Assembly (NCBI GenBank): GCA_001939145.1
Contig: LSRX01000857.1
Coordinates: 150,473-214,472, forward strand
DNA from: Symbiodinium microadriaticum
Taxonomy: Eukaryota; Sar; Dinophyceae; Suessiales; Symbiodiniaceae
Direction of reading: 5' to 3'
DNA: 64,000 nucleotides
The position numbers were made by a program, and so were the translations under genes. Under the pieces are notes generated by a model that was not told the origin of the DNA, did no database searches, and saw only the letters and a program-made list of their open reading frames with translations. Positions 53,985-64,000 of this stretch are shown here, one piece after another. Each line of letters begins with the position of its first letter. The stretch's first letter is position 1.

Positions 53985-55125
53985 AGACCTTGACAAGATC
54001 TCAAGGCTCGGAAGAGACCCTCCTTTGGAACCGTCACGGGGCACGCGTTTTATGGTGCTGGGGTTCAGGGCTTGGTGTTTCGGTGTTGTGGTCTTGGGGG
54101 TTAGGGCTTAGCGTTTTGATGTTATGGTGTTAGGGTTTAGGGTTCTTGAAATCCATACAAGGCTGGTGACCGTATTGGAGCCCTCTTGCGCCTGAAGGAG
54201 CAATAAAAGCCTGGCCTTCGACCTTAGCGCAGCGCTCAGTGGTGCTGAGAAGCTGGCCAGTATCCACTCCAAAGCAAATAGGGCTTGGGGGTTTTAATAA
54301 AAAGAAGTCCTGTAAACTTTGCACAAAATCCTGTGAGACCCTTTCGACCCCCACGTGACGATCACGGCCACCAGAAGTGTAGTAGTTGTGATACCAGAAA
54401 CAGCCCCGATGAACACCGTATGAAACCCTGTAGGACCCGTTTTCTTATAATTGAGGCCACCCCTAATGTATCAGTTCCCTCGGCAAGGGTTCAGGTCTAG
54501 CGGTTAGGGTTCAGGGTTTAGGGGTTAAGGCTTTTAATGAGAATATGAATAACAGTAACATGAGCTAGGACCACCGGAGTTTTCCTGGGCTTTGGGGATT
54601 TAAGGTTTGGGGTGTAGGGGTTAAGGTTTAGTGTAGGGTTCAGGGTTTTGGGCTTAGGGTTTAGGGTTGAAGGTTTCGGGTGAAGGGTTTCACGTTTGGT
54701 TTCAGGGTGTAGGGTTTGAGGTTTAGGCTGTGGTATTTACGGTTTAGGGTCCTTCAGGGCCTACGATTCCTGATGCTCTGTCTGTTAAGGGGAGGGGGCG
54801 GTATCGTTCAGGCGATCAGCGGCTACATTGTGGGTCGTAAGGTTTAGGATACACGGTCGTCGGTTTAATGTTTCGAATTGTGAAAATCCCGCTGTCTTTG
54901 GGACTTCGAATAGAGAAGCCGTGTTGACCTTCGCAACCTATGATCTTCCTTTGCAGTGCCTTGTATAGGACCACTAGTGCACTCTGCTTGTATAGCAACC
55001 ACGTGAGACGCACTCGACTCCAGACGTCTTCAGTTCAAAGCGAAAACGTGGCTACTTGTCCGCACTGTTGCTTCCGTAAGCTGGCGTACATCTCAAACGG
55101 GTAGAGCATCGAGGGTTTTGCATTC
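53985..55125. other. telomere-like and unique DNA, no gene supported
   Basis: TTTAGGG-like wording at 54055-54145 and 54490-54760; other parts hold only short frames on both strands. Confidence 0.35.
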
Positions 55126-55236
55126 CCCAGAGAGCCCAATACCCCTTAAATAAAAGGAATATACCTTAAATTACAGGGGCCTTCGTATTATGATTTAAGC
55201 TATATTCCTGGATTAAGGGGTATTGGGCTCTCTGGG
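55126..55236. mobile_element. short TIR element, family A copy 4
   Basis: CCCAGAGAGCCCAATACCCC and the inverted right end GGGGTATTGGGCTCTCTGGG are perfect, with TC outside both ends. Best-preserved copy of the family. Confidence 0.92.
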
Positions 55237-56505
55237 TCAGGGGTTGAAGATGGTTGGCACACTGAATTCCTGAGATGCGGAGGCCGCCAACAGCAATCCG
55301 CAGACGAGGAGTTGTCCTCGCGTCTCGACTGAGGAGGCTAGGCGGCGAGGCCTCAAAGATCCCGTGAGTATGCTATCGTATCATACTATAGTACATTGTG
55401 GCATGTTATAGTAAACTATGAAAGATTATAGTATGTTACAGCCGTGCCTCCTAGGAAGAAATGGAAGTCCTGGACCCTAGAAGCGCGGTCGAGCTTAGAA
55501 ACCCTAAGAAGCCGTTCACTCTGGCATCTTCGATTCAACAGACAAAGCCTGTTTAGGATGTAGGGTGTCACTCGAGTCTGCCATTAAGCCTCAAAGCCCT
55601 TTTCTCAAGGAACCCTGATCCCTCACAGCCCTGAGCTATGTTCACCCCTAAACCTCAAACCGGGGATCTTTGGGATGGGCAGCTTCTGAGCTCTGCCTGC
55701 AAGCCGCACCCATCAGATCCATGATGTTTCGAGCTTTTCGGGCCTCCCCCCTAAGCCCTAGCCCTGGAACCTGCGACATGAAGACTGAACAATTGCGTAG
55801 CATTTAGGGCTTACTATTCCTCAGGGCTACCTTCTTAGAACTGCGCTGTGCTATCCCGAAACCCTATTCTACAATCTGTTAATCATATCATTGACAAGCT
55901 TAGAGCTTAATCTGCTCTGAGAAGTCTTGTTCAAGAGGGTGCAACTGTCACTCTACGTCTCTTTGCTCGCCCCGACGTTCAGTCCGCTTCATCCCGAAAC
56001 CCTATTCTGATTGTTGAGGCTCCCATATTGGACACGAAGGCCTACTAAAGGCAAGTCCTCAAGGCAATTGGGGTTTTTCCCGGCAACCCCGCCGGTCGCC
56101 TTGGCCGGCGCTCCCGTGGAAGAGTCAGGCGATAAATATGAGGGTCGGCAGGGTTTAAAAGAGTGTCCCCGTATTGTCCCTATGGAATTACGGTGTATTA
56201 AATATAGTATATTGTAACATATTATAATATGCTATGGGTATTATAGTATACTATGCCCCAAGCCCTATTAGAACCATTAAAGCCATTATAAGGAGGAGTT
56301 GGCGCTTCGAAGCTCGCTGGTTGTGGGCGAGTTTTCCAGCTTTGGTTTCGTTTCATTGTCGCTATGAAAATTGCAACAAAAGTTAGTACCATTAAGGTTT
56401 GATTATCTATGTTTGGTTAAATTTGTTCTTGCTATTACTAGTGGTATTACTGTCATTGCGAGCATTATCATTTTTATTGATACAGCTGTTGATGTTATTG
56501 TAGGT
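55237..56505. other. unique DNA with AT-rich patches and family D fragments
   Basis: TATAGTA-rich DNA at 55375-55440 and 56200-56265. CCCTATTCT..GTT..GGC phrases near 55860, 55998 and 56260 are family D end fragments. No gene is called. Confidence 0.35.
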
Positions 56506-56603
56506 AGTGGTAGTGGTCGTGGTCGTGGTCGTGGTGGTGCTCGTGCTCGTGCTCGTGCTCGTGGTGGTGGTGGTGGTGGTGGTGGTGGTGGTGCTCGTGG
56601 TGG

Positions 56604-56634
<31 letters not shown>

Positions 56635-56638
56635 GGTG
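56506..56638. repeat. GGT/CGT/GCT triplet mosaic left of gap
   Basis: Open as poly-Gly, poly-Val or mixed Arg in different frames; an artefact of the repeat. Confidence 0.95.
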
Positions 56639-56979
56639 NNNNNNNNNNNNNNNNNNNNNNNNNNNNNNNNNNNNNNNNNNNNNNNNNNNNNNNNNNNNNN
56701 NNNNNNNNNNNNNNNNNNNNNNNNNNNNNNNNNNNNNNNNNNNNNNNNNNNNNNNNNNNNNNNNNNNNNNNNNNNNNNNNNNNNNNNNNNNNNNNNNNNN
56801 NNNNNNNNNNNNNNNNNNNNNNNNNNNNNNNNNNNNNNNNNNNNNNNNNNNNNNNNNNNNNNNNNNNNNNNNNNNNNNNNNNNNNNNNNNNNNNNNNNNN
56901 NNNNNNNNNNNNNNNNNNNNNNNNNNNNNNNNNNNNNNNNNNNNNNNNNNNNNNNNNNNNNNNNNNNNNNNNNNNNNNN
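56639..56979. other. assembly gap, 341 N
   Basis: Unresolved bases joining a GGT-type repeat on the left to an AGC/AGT-type repeat on the right. Confidence 1.
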
Positions 56980-57075
56980 AGTAGCAGTAGCAGTAGCAGT
57001 AGCAGTAGCAGTAGCAGTAGCAGTAGCAGTAGCAGTAGCAGTAGCAGTAGCAGTAGCAGTAGCAGTAGTAGTAGC

Positions 57076-57107
<32 letters not shown>

Positions 57108-57132
57108 CAGCAGCAGCAGCAGCTTCAGCAGC

Positions 57133-57163
<31 letters not shown>

Positions 57164-57170
57164 AACGTCG
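56980..57170. repeat. AGTAGC then AGT/AGC triplet repeat
   Basis: A regular hexamer AGTAGC (56980-57065) is followed by AGT and AGC runs. Confidence 0.95.
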
Positions 57171-59788
57171 TCTTGGCGGTGGTAGTAGCAATAGCAGTAG
57201 CAGTACTGGTAGTGGTTGTGATACCGTATGTCCGAAGTTCGCGGCAGCACCGGCCATGTCGCACCAGAAAATGCCAAATCGGCCGCGAAGGGGCCGAGGT
57301 GGTGATGCTTCAAGTCTCGGGACGGCCTCTGGGGTGCTGAAACTGGGCACTGAGAGGTGCCGGAAGGCTGAAATGCTGAGAAACCAGGGATTAGGGTTTA
57401 GGTGTCCTCGCTTTGCGACTTCTGGTGCTACCTTCTAAGCTCCAGCAACCCAACATAACCCAACCATGGAAGCCTCTAAAAGACCCAAAAGCCCCAAAAG
57501 CCGTCCTTGTTGATCCGACGCTTCTTTTTAAAAGGAGGCCCTCAACGGGATTGAAATTACAAGGGTTTTGGACTTAAACCTATGCGAGTCTTAGGATTTG
57601 AAAGGTTTTCTTGTTCAAAGCGGTGTACGATTTGAAGGGGCTTTGGGTTTCCAGCATGCTAGATTGGAAGTTTTCAGCACACGGCCTCCCATGACTTGGA
57701 AAGGGTCGCCACATAGACCCAACCTGCTCAATCTCGGGTGATAAGAGCTAGGGCTAAGCCCTAAACCCTGAGCCCTAAGCCCTAAACCCGAAACCGTGAA
57801 CCCTCAGCCCTAAGCCCTAAACCCTCAAGCAGCCGTAATCCCTAGACTTCGAGCACTAAACAGAATCCCTTGAGGTGATAGAATGTAATGAGATGGAACT
57901 CTGAATGTATTGGTATCATTATCATTATTATTAACAAGTTGAAATCTGATTGGCTTTGCTTGTTAAGGGCTGAGGGTTTAGCGATCCTTAGTTGCGGGAG
58001 ATGGCAAGTTTCAGGAACTGCCTCCTTTGCAGTGGAAGCAGGTTTATGGCGCGTGGCCAAGCTTGAAGCTCAATCATGGGAGTGGTGCTGAGACAGATCT
58101 GCATGGGAATGCTTCAAGCAGCTCAGGCTCTAGATCTGGCGGTTTATACCGACTAACACAGGGGATTCGGGGCCGGAAGGGGCGCCCTAACCCTAGCCTA
58201 GACCGTAGAATTTGTTCTTCAATGTCAAGGAGGGGCTTGGAAATGTGAGTGGGATCCTTCTTAGAAGAAAACCCGAAACCGGATCGCTCAGTACAGTCAT
58301 AGTTATACTCCCCAAAAACCTTATTCTAATCATTAAGGCCCCCCCATGGTAGGGGTTTAGGGTTCAGGGTTTCGGGCTTAGGCTGGACAGAGCTTCTATC
58401 CAAGGCTGATGCTGCAAAGCAGAACTCACGCCAAACGGCGTTAGCAAGAGTCGGTTGAAAAAAGGAAGACGCTGAGTGCTGCATGCCAGCATCCTGCAGA
58501 TGCTGAGTCTGCAACCATCCACAGTGTTGCAGTGTGTGGGTTTCAAAGTTGAGTGTCGGGTCGAGAACGACTGTAGGCATGAGGGGCCTCTTGTAATGGG
58601 GACAAGTTGAAGCTTACAGGATACGTGGACCAGTGTTTTTTTCATTTAAAGAGACAACAATGACATCATTGGCGATGGCTCTGGGATTCGACAAGAGTTG
58701 ATGTCCCTTGCAATATCTTCGAGACCGAAGCCCGCAAGTGATGGATACCCAAAATCTAACCATCCCAGATCCCCAAACACCTAAGCAGAAGCCCCTAAAC
58801 CTGTACACTCCGACGCCGAAGCGCACAACACAAAAGGCTTAACCCTACACCCTCACACCGAAACCTTAACCGGTAAACAGAAATCTTGAATCCGACGTGT
58901 GACCACGGCAGAAGCCTTACTAGTGGTCCTTGTGTGGCTCTAGCAACTGAAGCGAAGAAAAACGTTTCTTCCATCAGGGTTCCTCTTCTGACAGTTGATG
59001 TGGGGGGGATGAAATGAAGCATGCTAGGGCCCGTAGCAACGTCCTCTTTGCTGTGAGACTCCCAGCTCCTACTTCGAGCACAACTGACTCGCATTTGTTG
59101 GTTTAGGGTTTAGGGTTTAAGGGTAGGGAGGCAGGCCCAACATTAGCTGTGTGATCCATGCGCGGGGTAAGGTTTGCCTTGCCTGCGCACTCAGGCTCTG
59201 AATCATAAACCATAGTAGACCATGCAGACAGACTAGCCCAAGTGGCCCTTGTCAAACATTGCAGTGTTGGTTATTCAACGTGCTGTCGTGCGACCAATCG
59301 TCTTGACAGAATTCCAAGCCTTTTCTTCACTCTAGACCATCCCTCATCTGGAATTATGTTATATTACGTTATAATGCATGATATTACATTAAACCGCATG
59401 CTTAGGTGGGTATAAGCCCACTTCACCATAAACGTCTGTTGCGACTCTACCCTTCCACGCTTTGTTTGTACAAACGGACCGGAATCATGCTCTGCTGCTT
59501 CAGCACTGCATTCTTTGTTGCACCGTTGTCCAGTTTTCTGTTCATGTATAGAAAAATAGAAAAATGTGTGAGACATGGGTTCCTTTCTGACGATGTTATT
59601 CGTATGTTGGAGCATCCCTAGTGTTGATTTGTGCCGTATTGTTTGGGTGAAACGCAGCTTCGTTCTTCGAACGCACGACTGGTCGTATCCGTTACTGCTA
59701 CATTGCCATGCTTCAAATACGTGTTTTACTCCATATTATGTTGCGTATCCTGTTCAGGTGCGGTGTTAGGATCTTCAGTTCTGCGTAT
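57171..59788. other. mostly unique DNA, no gene supported
   Basis: CCCTAAA and CCCTAAG variants at 57755-57830 and TTTAGGG at 59100-59130. Family D fragment near 58305-58350. Several frames of 60-99 codons overlap on both strands without codon bias or motif. Confidence 0.35.
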
Positions 59789-59897
59789 GGGTAGTTCTCT
59801 AACCTACGATCCCTTTTAGAGTTCGCTTTATAAGTTATTTGAATGCCGTGCTACATTGGAGACCCAAAAAGAGAGAGTCTAATTTAGAGCACTACCC
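59789..59897. mobile_element. short TIR element, family C copy
   Basis: GGGTAGTTCTCTAACCTACG at the left pairs with the inverse of TAATTTAGAGCACTACCC. TAT stands outside both ends if one extra C is allowed on the right. Confidence 0.65.
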
Positions 59898-59924
59898 CTA
59901 TCTTCTGTTTTTGTCTTTGTGTCA

Positions 59925-60040
59925 CCCTAAACCCGAAACCCTAAAACCCCTAAACCCTGAACCCCTAAACACTTAAACCCTTAAACCCTAAACCCCTAAA
60001 CCCCTAAACCCCTAAACCCTAAACCTGCCTGAACCCCTAA
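59925..60040. repeat. CCCTAAA/CCCCTAAA array
   Basis: About fifteen units in one orientation. Confidence 0.9.
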
Positions 60041-60134
60041 ACCTGCTGTGTGCCTTTAGCAGACCATCTCAAGGCTTGCTCCCGCGCGCTGCGGAGCTTG
60101 CAGGTGGGGCAGGGCCTCAGGGCTCTGGGGTCTA

Positions 60135-60395
60135 GGGGGTGTTGGGTTTAGGGGTTTAGGGGTTAGGGGTTAGAGTTTAGAGGTTTAGGACTCAGATTTT
60201 TAGGATTCAGGTTTATTGCTGTCATAACTATCTTTGGCGCCACTACTGTGCTACTATCGGTGCTATTAGCATTACGATCATTACTACCATTGTCGCTTCC
60301 GGGCTCCAAGGGTTAGGGTTCAGGGGTTTAGGGTTTAGGTTTTAGGGGTTCAGGGGTTTAGGTTTTAGGGGTTCACGGGTTTAGGGTTTAGGGTA
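60135..60395. repeat. TTTAGGG-type array split by T-rich periodic DNA
   Basis: TTTAGGGG units at 60140-60190 and 60310-60395. The part between (60215-60300) has the ATT/GCTATT three-base texture. Confidence 0.85.
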
Positions 60396-61844
60396 TAGGG
60401 CGTTCTTTGCCTGGATCCTCTTTGTGGGGCATGCTGCCGCGGGACTGAAGCGGTCTGTCGGGGGCTCTAGCAAGGCCGTGCTGCTCGTGCCTGGGTAATC
60501 TAGGGGCCAGAATGAGTACCTATACTATTTTGGGGGGTTCCTTATAATGATTACAGTATAACATACCCCCAAAGACTCTCCTAAGCATTAAGGCTCCTAT
60601 CTAAATAAATAGAGACCCTCTTCTAATTGTTAAGGCTCCTAGATGAAATAAATGGGCAGCCTAGCCATTGCAGTTGTTCGCGTTTTCGTGGATCCTCAGA
60701 GCACCTGCAGCCCTTGCTCAATCGTTTCAAGGCTTCGTATCTCTACACAGCGACGCAAGGAGAGAGAGTGGCTGGCAATTTGTGCTGTGAGTTGTCTCTG
60801 AACTCTGGGATAAGTCCAAACTCTGGGGTTTGAACTGTTCCAAGTCCTTAGCGGTTGCATTTTTGCAATTGCCTCGTGGCTTGAAGCTCCTTTTGGTGAC
60901 AATCCGCCAGCAACCGACTGCAGAGAAGCACCAGTCGAAGCCAAGCTTCATGCAGGCCCGGAGTGTAAGGGAGGAGCAAAGATGTACGTCGGAGCACTAG
61001 CTACGAAGTTCCCCGATATCCCCATCTTGCTCCAGCCTATCCATGCGGCTGCGTCGGCCTTGATCAGCTCTGGCCATAGAATAATATGCTATAATATACT
61101 ATATGCAATGTACTATAATATACTATAATGAGAGCAGCACATCCAAGTTACCTCTTCCGCAGCAAGCCGAATAAATGCGCCGGGGAGTTCTAACCTGCAC
61201 ACCTGAAACCGAAAGCCAGGTCTCCGGCTGTGCCAAGCTGCTAAGCGTTTCAGCTTGTCCTTCAACAAAGATAGTCTGCTGGAAGACGGACCCTGTACAG
61301 TTCTCAAGCAACGGCCCACCCCCCCGCCACCCGAGCCTGTCAGCGCAGGCATTTCTACTGAAGGTGTGGGGAAAGTTGCACGTGCCTGTGAAGGCCTGAT
61401 TGCACAGCATTTTGGCATCGAGGGGTTCAGGGGGTGTCGGAGTTGGGCGGGAGGTTTAGGGTTTCAGGCTTAGCTCGAACTCTAGTCCGGAGTTCAAACT
61501 TCCGGTTTAGGGTCCGATCTACTTTGCAAGAGCTGTTCTTATTGCCTTCGGTGTTGTTGCTTACGAATCTCAAGACCCTGAGCCCCTAAACTCCAATCCT
61601 GAACCTCCCCAAACACTGCGTGCCACATGCCAGAACCCCCGAACACGATATCTCTCAGCTCTCAACTACCCTAAACCCTAAGTTGCAGGACCTCAAATCT
61701 CTATCCTGAACCCAAAACTCATTGACGCCCCAACTCGGCAAGCAAAGGTTCGAACTTGCCAAGACCCAGAAACTTGACCTATCCCCAAACCGTGCGCAGG
61801 CCTCGAAGTAAGAAGTTGCGACACAAACTTCTTCTCATATTACT
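60396..61844. other. unique DNA, no gene supported
   Basis: Open frames at 60627-60951 and 61113-61418 exist on both strands with no domain. A TATACTATA patch lies at 61080-61130. Confidence 0.35.
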
Positions 61845-61890
61845 ACTACGACGACGACGACGACGACTACTACTACTACTACTACTAGGC
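61845..61890. repeat. GAC then TAC triplet microsatellite
   Basis: ACGACGACGACGACGAC followed by TACTACTACTACTACTACTA. Confidence 0.95.
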
Positions 61891-62262
61891 ACAAGGCGGA
61901 TCGTTTGCCCACCGTTGTTGTTGCGTTTGCTTGACTTTAGTCGGTATTTACGAGAGATATGAGCTCTGCAAAGGTGTCGCAAATGACTACGGAATTAGAA
62001 AGTTTGGAGCAGGCTTTGTGTGCTGTCCAAGATGGGAGGCTCAGGGCAGGCTTAAGAGTGAGGACACGAAAAGCTCGGCCAGGGCGGTGTTTTCTGCAGT
62101 CGAAGCCCTGCGACACTGCTTCAAGAAAGCGCTTTACACTGCCTTCCAACTTCGTCGCGGACTTTGTCGTTTTACGTATTTTAGGGACTAGGCGAAAGAA
62201 GATTGGAAGATTAGTGCTTGCTTCGCTTTCACGCCCACTGACACACACGCTTAGCTGTGTCT

Positions 62263-64000
62263 TCAGCCCAAGGTGAGAAAACTTGTCTGGGACCACATGT
62301 CTTTCGGCGGCAGGCGATCCTCACAGGCCGCGCGGAAAGAAGTGAAAGCCTGCACGACTGCCTCGAGGCCGATGTTCTCACTCAAGAAGACAGCAGACAA
62401 GCCTTGGATGTGGGATTTTGTTGGACCACCCTTTCCAAGGAGACCCAGACGACGGAGCATGCGCTTCATGCTTCCTGCCAAGGCCTCGCATCTCTGGTCC
62501 CCCCCGACAAGGGTCACGGACCGAGAGGAGATCTTAGCCCTGGCTTTGCTACCGAGGAATTTCAAAGCTGTCTTTCCAAGCTTTGCGGTGCCCAACTTCG
62601 TGGTTGGAGTAAAGTGGTTGCGGCTGTGCGCTGCTGTAGCAGCGGAGAGACCGAGCTCTTTGTAAGCCTTGGCCAAACCTTTGCCTGCATCACTGCCAAT
62701 CACGTGTTGCTTGTTCGAGACTTTCGCCGCGATCAAGTTCTTGACCTCTTCGGCGCTCTCTGGCGGGCCTGTCCAGGTTGACGGGTTTGTGGAGGTGGTT
62801 CGAGGTGTGTTTTCGGGTTGGAAAGGTTGAGGGTTTAGGCAGGGAGCTGCAGCGTTTAGGTCTCGAATGAAACGGCAGGAAGCCCAAACAACGATGCCAA
62901 GAGAGCAGCTTCAGAGCTCTTTTTCGTGGCGGTCTGCAAGCGTCTTAGACACTGTCTTCGACAGTGTTTGGCGAGAGCAAAAGGCCGGTGCCCAGGAGAG
63001 ATATGTCTTCCAGGATTCTGGACCATGCCAGAAAAAGTTGTCGCAAGGCAACGGTGTGCTCGAAGAGTGCTTGTCGACGCTGCGTTTCCAACAGAACCTT
63101 GCGGATGTCCGCACACAAGGCTCCCAGGCAGCATCTCCACTGATGGCCCGCCCATTTCCGCACCTGCTGCCGAAAGGAAACATGGTCCGCTGCAAACTCC
63201 AAGCGCGCCAACTCGACAGGCATGACAGTGATGATGTCATCACGTGCGTCCAAGGAAGCCAGGGCTGAAGCAGCCAGTGTCAAGACATGGAGATCGGCCT
63301 GGCTTTGGTCTGGCCCCAAGTAGCATCGGAGTGCGAAAGAAGCCTGAGTTACTTTCAGAGCGAGGCTCAGGAACCCCGTTTTCCAAAGTCGGCGAGCATC
63401 CACGTGCGGGAAGGCCAGGTCTAAAGCTGCTGCGAGTGCAGCCGCCAGACCCAGGACAAAATCGTCATCCACTGGACATGACATGTTGCTATTGCAAGGA
63501 ATCTTTGAACCGAAACTACCTGCAGTGACAATAAAAGCATTTCAGAGCGGCATGAGAAGTCGACTGAAGCAGGCTCTGCAAGCAGGCGGGCCTGGTGCAC
63601 CCAGCTTCGTGGTTCTGTTCGGCAAAGGCAGAAAGACCTTGTGGTCGGTGCTCCGATGGCAGCCGATGAGGAACCGGCCGACATGGGTCACCTGCTTCTT
63701 GGACTTGTCTTTGGACCCCGCGCTTCTCGTTCCGTCCCACTCGACGATGCCTGCAGGGAAGACGACCTTGAGGTTGGCCTCCATCTGCGCGAAGGCAGTT
63801 GCCAGGCGACACTGTCCGTAGACCCGATCCACAAAATCGCGGGATCGTCCTATCATGAGAGGTGCCGAATCCTGGGGGATTCTCTGAGCGAAACAGTACA
63901 GAGCCATCAAAATGCCTGGGCAATCGGCATCATACCCAGCGGAGAGCAAGCCGTAGCAGGGAGTGTAGGCATACTTCCAGTTGATTCCTCGAAATATTGT
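62263..64000 (-). CDS. ISXO2/Merlin-like DDE transposase, two exons, 5' end outside window
   Basis: Exon 1 (64000-63592) and exon 2 (62768-62263) give about 304 residues. Exon 1 has a helical lead (ALYCFAQ..SRDFVDRVYGQC), then KVVFPAGIVEWDGTRS with the first catalytic Asp at 63734-63736, then VGRFLIGCHRSTDHKVFLPL. Exon 2 has PPESAEEVKNLIAAKVSNKQ, the second Asp in HVIGSDAGKGLAKAYKELGL (62689-62691), AATAAHSRNHFTP and GGDQRCEALAGSMKRMLRRL, where the family has its third acidic or Asn site. This order and spacing match IS1595/ISXO2 and eukaryotic Merlin transposases. The exons join in phase (CCA G/GC CCG). The intron (62769-63591) is GC-AG with AGGCCCGCC across both borders. No terminal repeats are visible, so it could be a live element or a domesticated gene. 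The family is assigned from motifs only. Confidence 0.6.
62945..63484 (-). CDS. 179-codon open frame inside the transposase intron
   Basis: Same strand as the transposase. It contains VDDDFVLGLAAALAAALDLA, FPHVDARRLWKTGFLSLALK and FEHTVALRQLFLAWSRILED. Composition is helical and protein-like, much longer than chance frames around it, and there is no stop for 540 bases. It could be an unrecognised exon of the same gene, an older gene interrupted by the transposase, or a chance frame. No family is recognised. Confidence 0.3.
   Translation of the reverse strand: MSCPVDDDFVLGLAAALAAALDLAFPHVDARRLWKTGFLSLALKVTQASFALRCYLGPDQSQADLHVLTLAASALASLDARDDIITVMPVELARLEFAADHVSFRQQVRKWAGHQWRCCLGALCADIRKVLLETQRRQALFEHTVALRQLFLAWSRILEDISLLGTGLLLSPNTVEDSV

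Noticed and set aside
56371-57438. Long Ser, Ala or Leu-rich frames across the 341-base gap
   Set aside because: Produced by AGC/AGT and GGT repeats and N bases.
62257-62781. 174-codon plus-strand frame
   Set aside because: Antisense to the transposase exon, which has catalytic motifs on the minus strand.

Overview
This window looks like nuclear DNA of a eukaryote, most probably a dinoflagellate (Suessiales/Symbiodiniaceae-like or Prorocentrum-like). I infer this from four things. TTTAGGG/CCCTAAA telomere-type heptamers, mostly degenerate, are scattered through nearly all 64 kb instead of sitting at one end. Coding signal is sparse and broken into short open islands. One transposase gene appears to carry a GC-AG intron with the same 9 bases at both splice sites. 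A decayed reverse transcriptase carries the motifs QGCPVSPL and FLDDR. There are no bacterial-style operons, no rRNA and no convincing tRNA. A chromerid or another alga with TTTAGGG telomeres cannot be excluded from sequence alone.

Layout. 0-3.1 kb: telomere-like repeats, short inverted-repeat elements and exon-like islands, the best being one TPR-like exon. 3.2-5.7 kb: a decayed non-LTR-type retroelement on the minus strand, interrupted by a small element that itself carries CCCTAAA repeats. 5.7-13 kb: repeats, a (TGG)n tract with an assembly gap, a large foldback and scattered islands. 13.25-14.33 kb: the best plus-strand gene, a probable five-exon gene with a TFIIB-like zinc ribbon and an HMG-box-like C-terminal exon, followed up to 18.2 kb by further GC3-rich exon islands. 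18.3-24.3 kb: weak islands. 24.39-26.28 kb: a very regular 41-bp satellite. 26.7-31 kb: short terminal-inverted-repeat (TIR) elements, AGT microsatellites and a 495-base gap. 31-51 kb: telomere-like DNA with exon-like islands and more short elements. 51.25-52.03 kb: a frameshifted membrane-protein gene on the minus strand. 52-62 kb: repeats, a 341-base gap and little coding signal. 62.26-64 kb: an ISXO2/Merlin-like DDE transposase gene on the minus strand that runs off the right edge.

The most notable content is mobile and repetitive. At least five families of 60-180 bp TIR elements recur, and the family starting CCCAGAGAGCCC has 2-bp flanking duplications in its well-preserved copies. Several elements carry or border telomere-like heptamers, which suggests one way those repeats could have spread.

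Limits: many islands of 60-130 bp are open in some frame by chance. I call exons only where an open frame combines with good splice sites, GC-rich third codon positions or a recognisable motif, and I keep confidence low. I see no evidence that these genes act together in one pathway.
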